Source: Methanosarcinales archaeon
Lineage (GTDB): Archaea; Halobacteriota; Methanosarcinia; Methanosarcinales; Methanocomedenaceae
DNA: 5,461 nucleotides
Reading direction: 5' to 3'
Assembly (NCBI GenBank): GCA_030638625.1
Contig: DAOWEE010000114.1
Span: forward strand, 1-5,461
Part shown: in pieces, positions 4,994 to 5,461 of the stretch
Layout of the letters: each line of letters opens with the position of its first letter
Position numbering within the stretch: the stretch's first letter is position 1
Translations under genes and position numbers: made by a program
Notes under the pieces: generated by a model
The model's input: only the letters and a program-made list of their open reading frames with translations
What the model was told of the DNA's origin: nothing
The model's database searches: none

Positions 4994-5461
4994 ATCCCAG
5001 AATCTCTTGGTCCGCACATAATTCCGCTCAGCTTCAAGGATATCCCGGTAGAACCCATCCTCATTCACACGCATCTTACGTATTACCCTGGATGCAGTTT
5101 CCGGCCCCAGTCCCCTGCTTGCCAGGGCAATGACCGCACTCCTGCCGTGAGACAGCACCAGGCTGGCATTGCGGTGCACCCTGCGCACCCGTTTCAAATC
5201 ATCAGCAGATTTTTCTTTTTTGCGCACCAGCTTAATTTCTTCCTCCTCCCACGGCTTCAGGGCAGCTATCATTTTGCTCTTGCACAAAGGACATTCAGGC
5301 ACTTCCGGTACCCGGGACACCTTGGTTCGGGATTCCCATGTCTTGCAGGTCACACAGAACAGTATCACCCGGTCGTTCATTATCCTGTCTTTCAAAGCCT
5401 CGATAATGGAAGCATCAGCCCTTGCCGGGGAGACCAGGTCCCTGCTGCCCAAAAAGCCTGA
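4991..5461 (-). CDS. Lhr-like ATP-dependent helicase, C-terminal fragment (5' end outside window)
   Basis: The reading frame is open to the window edge and encodes the last 156 residues. It matches what I recall of the C-terminus of archaeal Lhr-type superfamily 2 helicases, which act on DNA or RNA in repair or RNA processing. Visible parts: SPARADASIIEAL (11-23); a zinc ribbon with CVTC (C36, C39) and CPLC (C57, C60); ALKPWEEEE (67-75); a basic linker (79-97); a helix-hairpin-helix-like stretch, GRSAVIALASRGLGPETA (106-123); and the end ILEAERNYVRTKRFWD, typical of this family. The helicase motor lies off the right edge. A TTG at 5452 could be read as a start, but the frame continues upstream (SGF) and the content is clearly C-terminal, so this is a window truncation rather than a small gene. 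The nearest downstream minus-strand gene is tRNA-Val. Confidence 0.85.
   Translation of the reverse strand, partial: SGFLGSRDLVSPARADASIIEALKDRIMNDRVILFCVTCKTWESRTKVSRVPEVPECPLCKSKMIAALKPWEEEEIKLVRKKEKSADDLKRVRRVHRNASLVLSHGRSAVIALASRGLGPETASRVIRKMRVNEDGFYRDILEAERNYVRTKRFWD

Noticed and set aside
4990..5452. Small stand-alone protein starting at TTG 5452
   Set aside because: The frame stays open to the window edge and the content is the C-terminal part of a large helicase, so this is a truncated view rather than a separate gene.
5147..5461. Plus-strand 104-codon ORF to the right edge
   Set aside because: It is antisense to the Lhr C-terminus, which has conserved zinc-ribbon and end motifs; nothing recognisable in this frame.
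1..5461. CRISPR array, insertion sequence, prophage or defence system
   Set aside because: No regularly spaced direct repeats, transposase, integrase or recognisable defence genes were seen in the window.

Overview
The window looks like chromosomal DNA from a methanogen-related euryarchaeon, most likely a cytochrome-rich member of the Methanosarcinales (methanogen, methane-oxidising ANME-2, Methanoperedens-like or alkane-oxidising relative). The evidence is an HdrA heterodisulfide reductase subunit, an archaeal presenilin/SPP homologue, an octaheme c-type cytochrome ending in a PGF-CTERM archaeosortase signal, the C-terminus of an archaeal Lhr-type helicase, a tRNA-Val gene with no encoded CCA, and archaeal-style A/T-rich TATA regions. 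The lineage is an inference from gene content; no search was run.

Layout: every recognised gene is on the minus strand. From right to left: (i) 5461-4991, the last 156 residues of an Lhr-like helicase, with a hairpin plus U-rich terminator overlapping its stop; (ii) 4990-4625, an A/T-rich gap with no convincing ORF but a candidate structured RNA (about 4937-4847) behind a good TATA box; (iii) 4624-4551, tRNA-Val(UAC), followed by a strong 14-bp hairpin at 4490-4520; (iv) 4404-4274, the promoter and leader of the cytochrome gene, with inverted repeats and a possible SD-sequestering switch; (v) 4273-2996, the octaheme cytochrome with signal peptide and PGF-CTERM anchor, with an intrinsic-type terminator at its stop; (vi) 2890-1943, a nine-helix presenilin-like intramembrane aspartyl protease with a TTG start and strong SD; (vii) 1865-1, HdrA, cut by the left edge just before its C-terminus.

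Function: HdrA is the flavin and iron-sulfur hub of soluble electron-bifurcating or -confurcating heterodisulfide reductase complexes. The cytochrome is a surface electron carrier, probably anchored by archaeosortase processing, and fits extracellular electron transfer. The presenilin homologue between them is a membrane protease that could clear signal peptides or membrane stubs. The genes have their own promoter-like regions and at least one terminator between them, so they look like a co-directional neighbourhood rather than one tight operon. The most unusual items are non-coding: the candidate small RNA, the cytochrome leader, and terminators that overlap stop codons.
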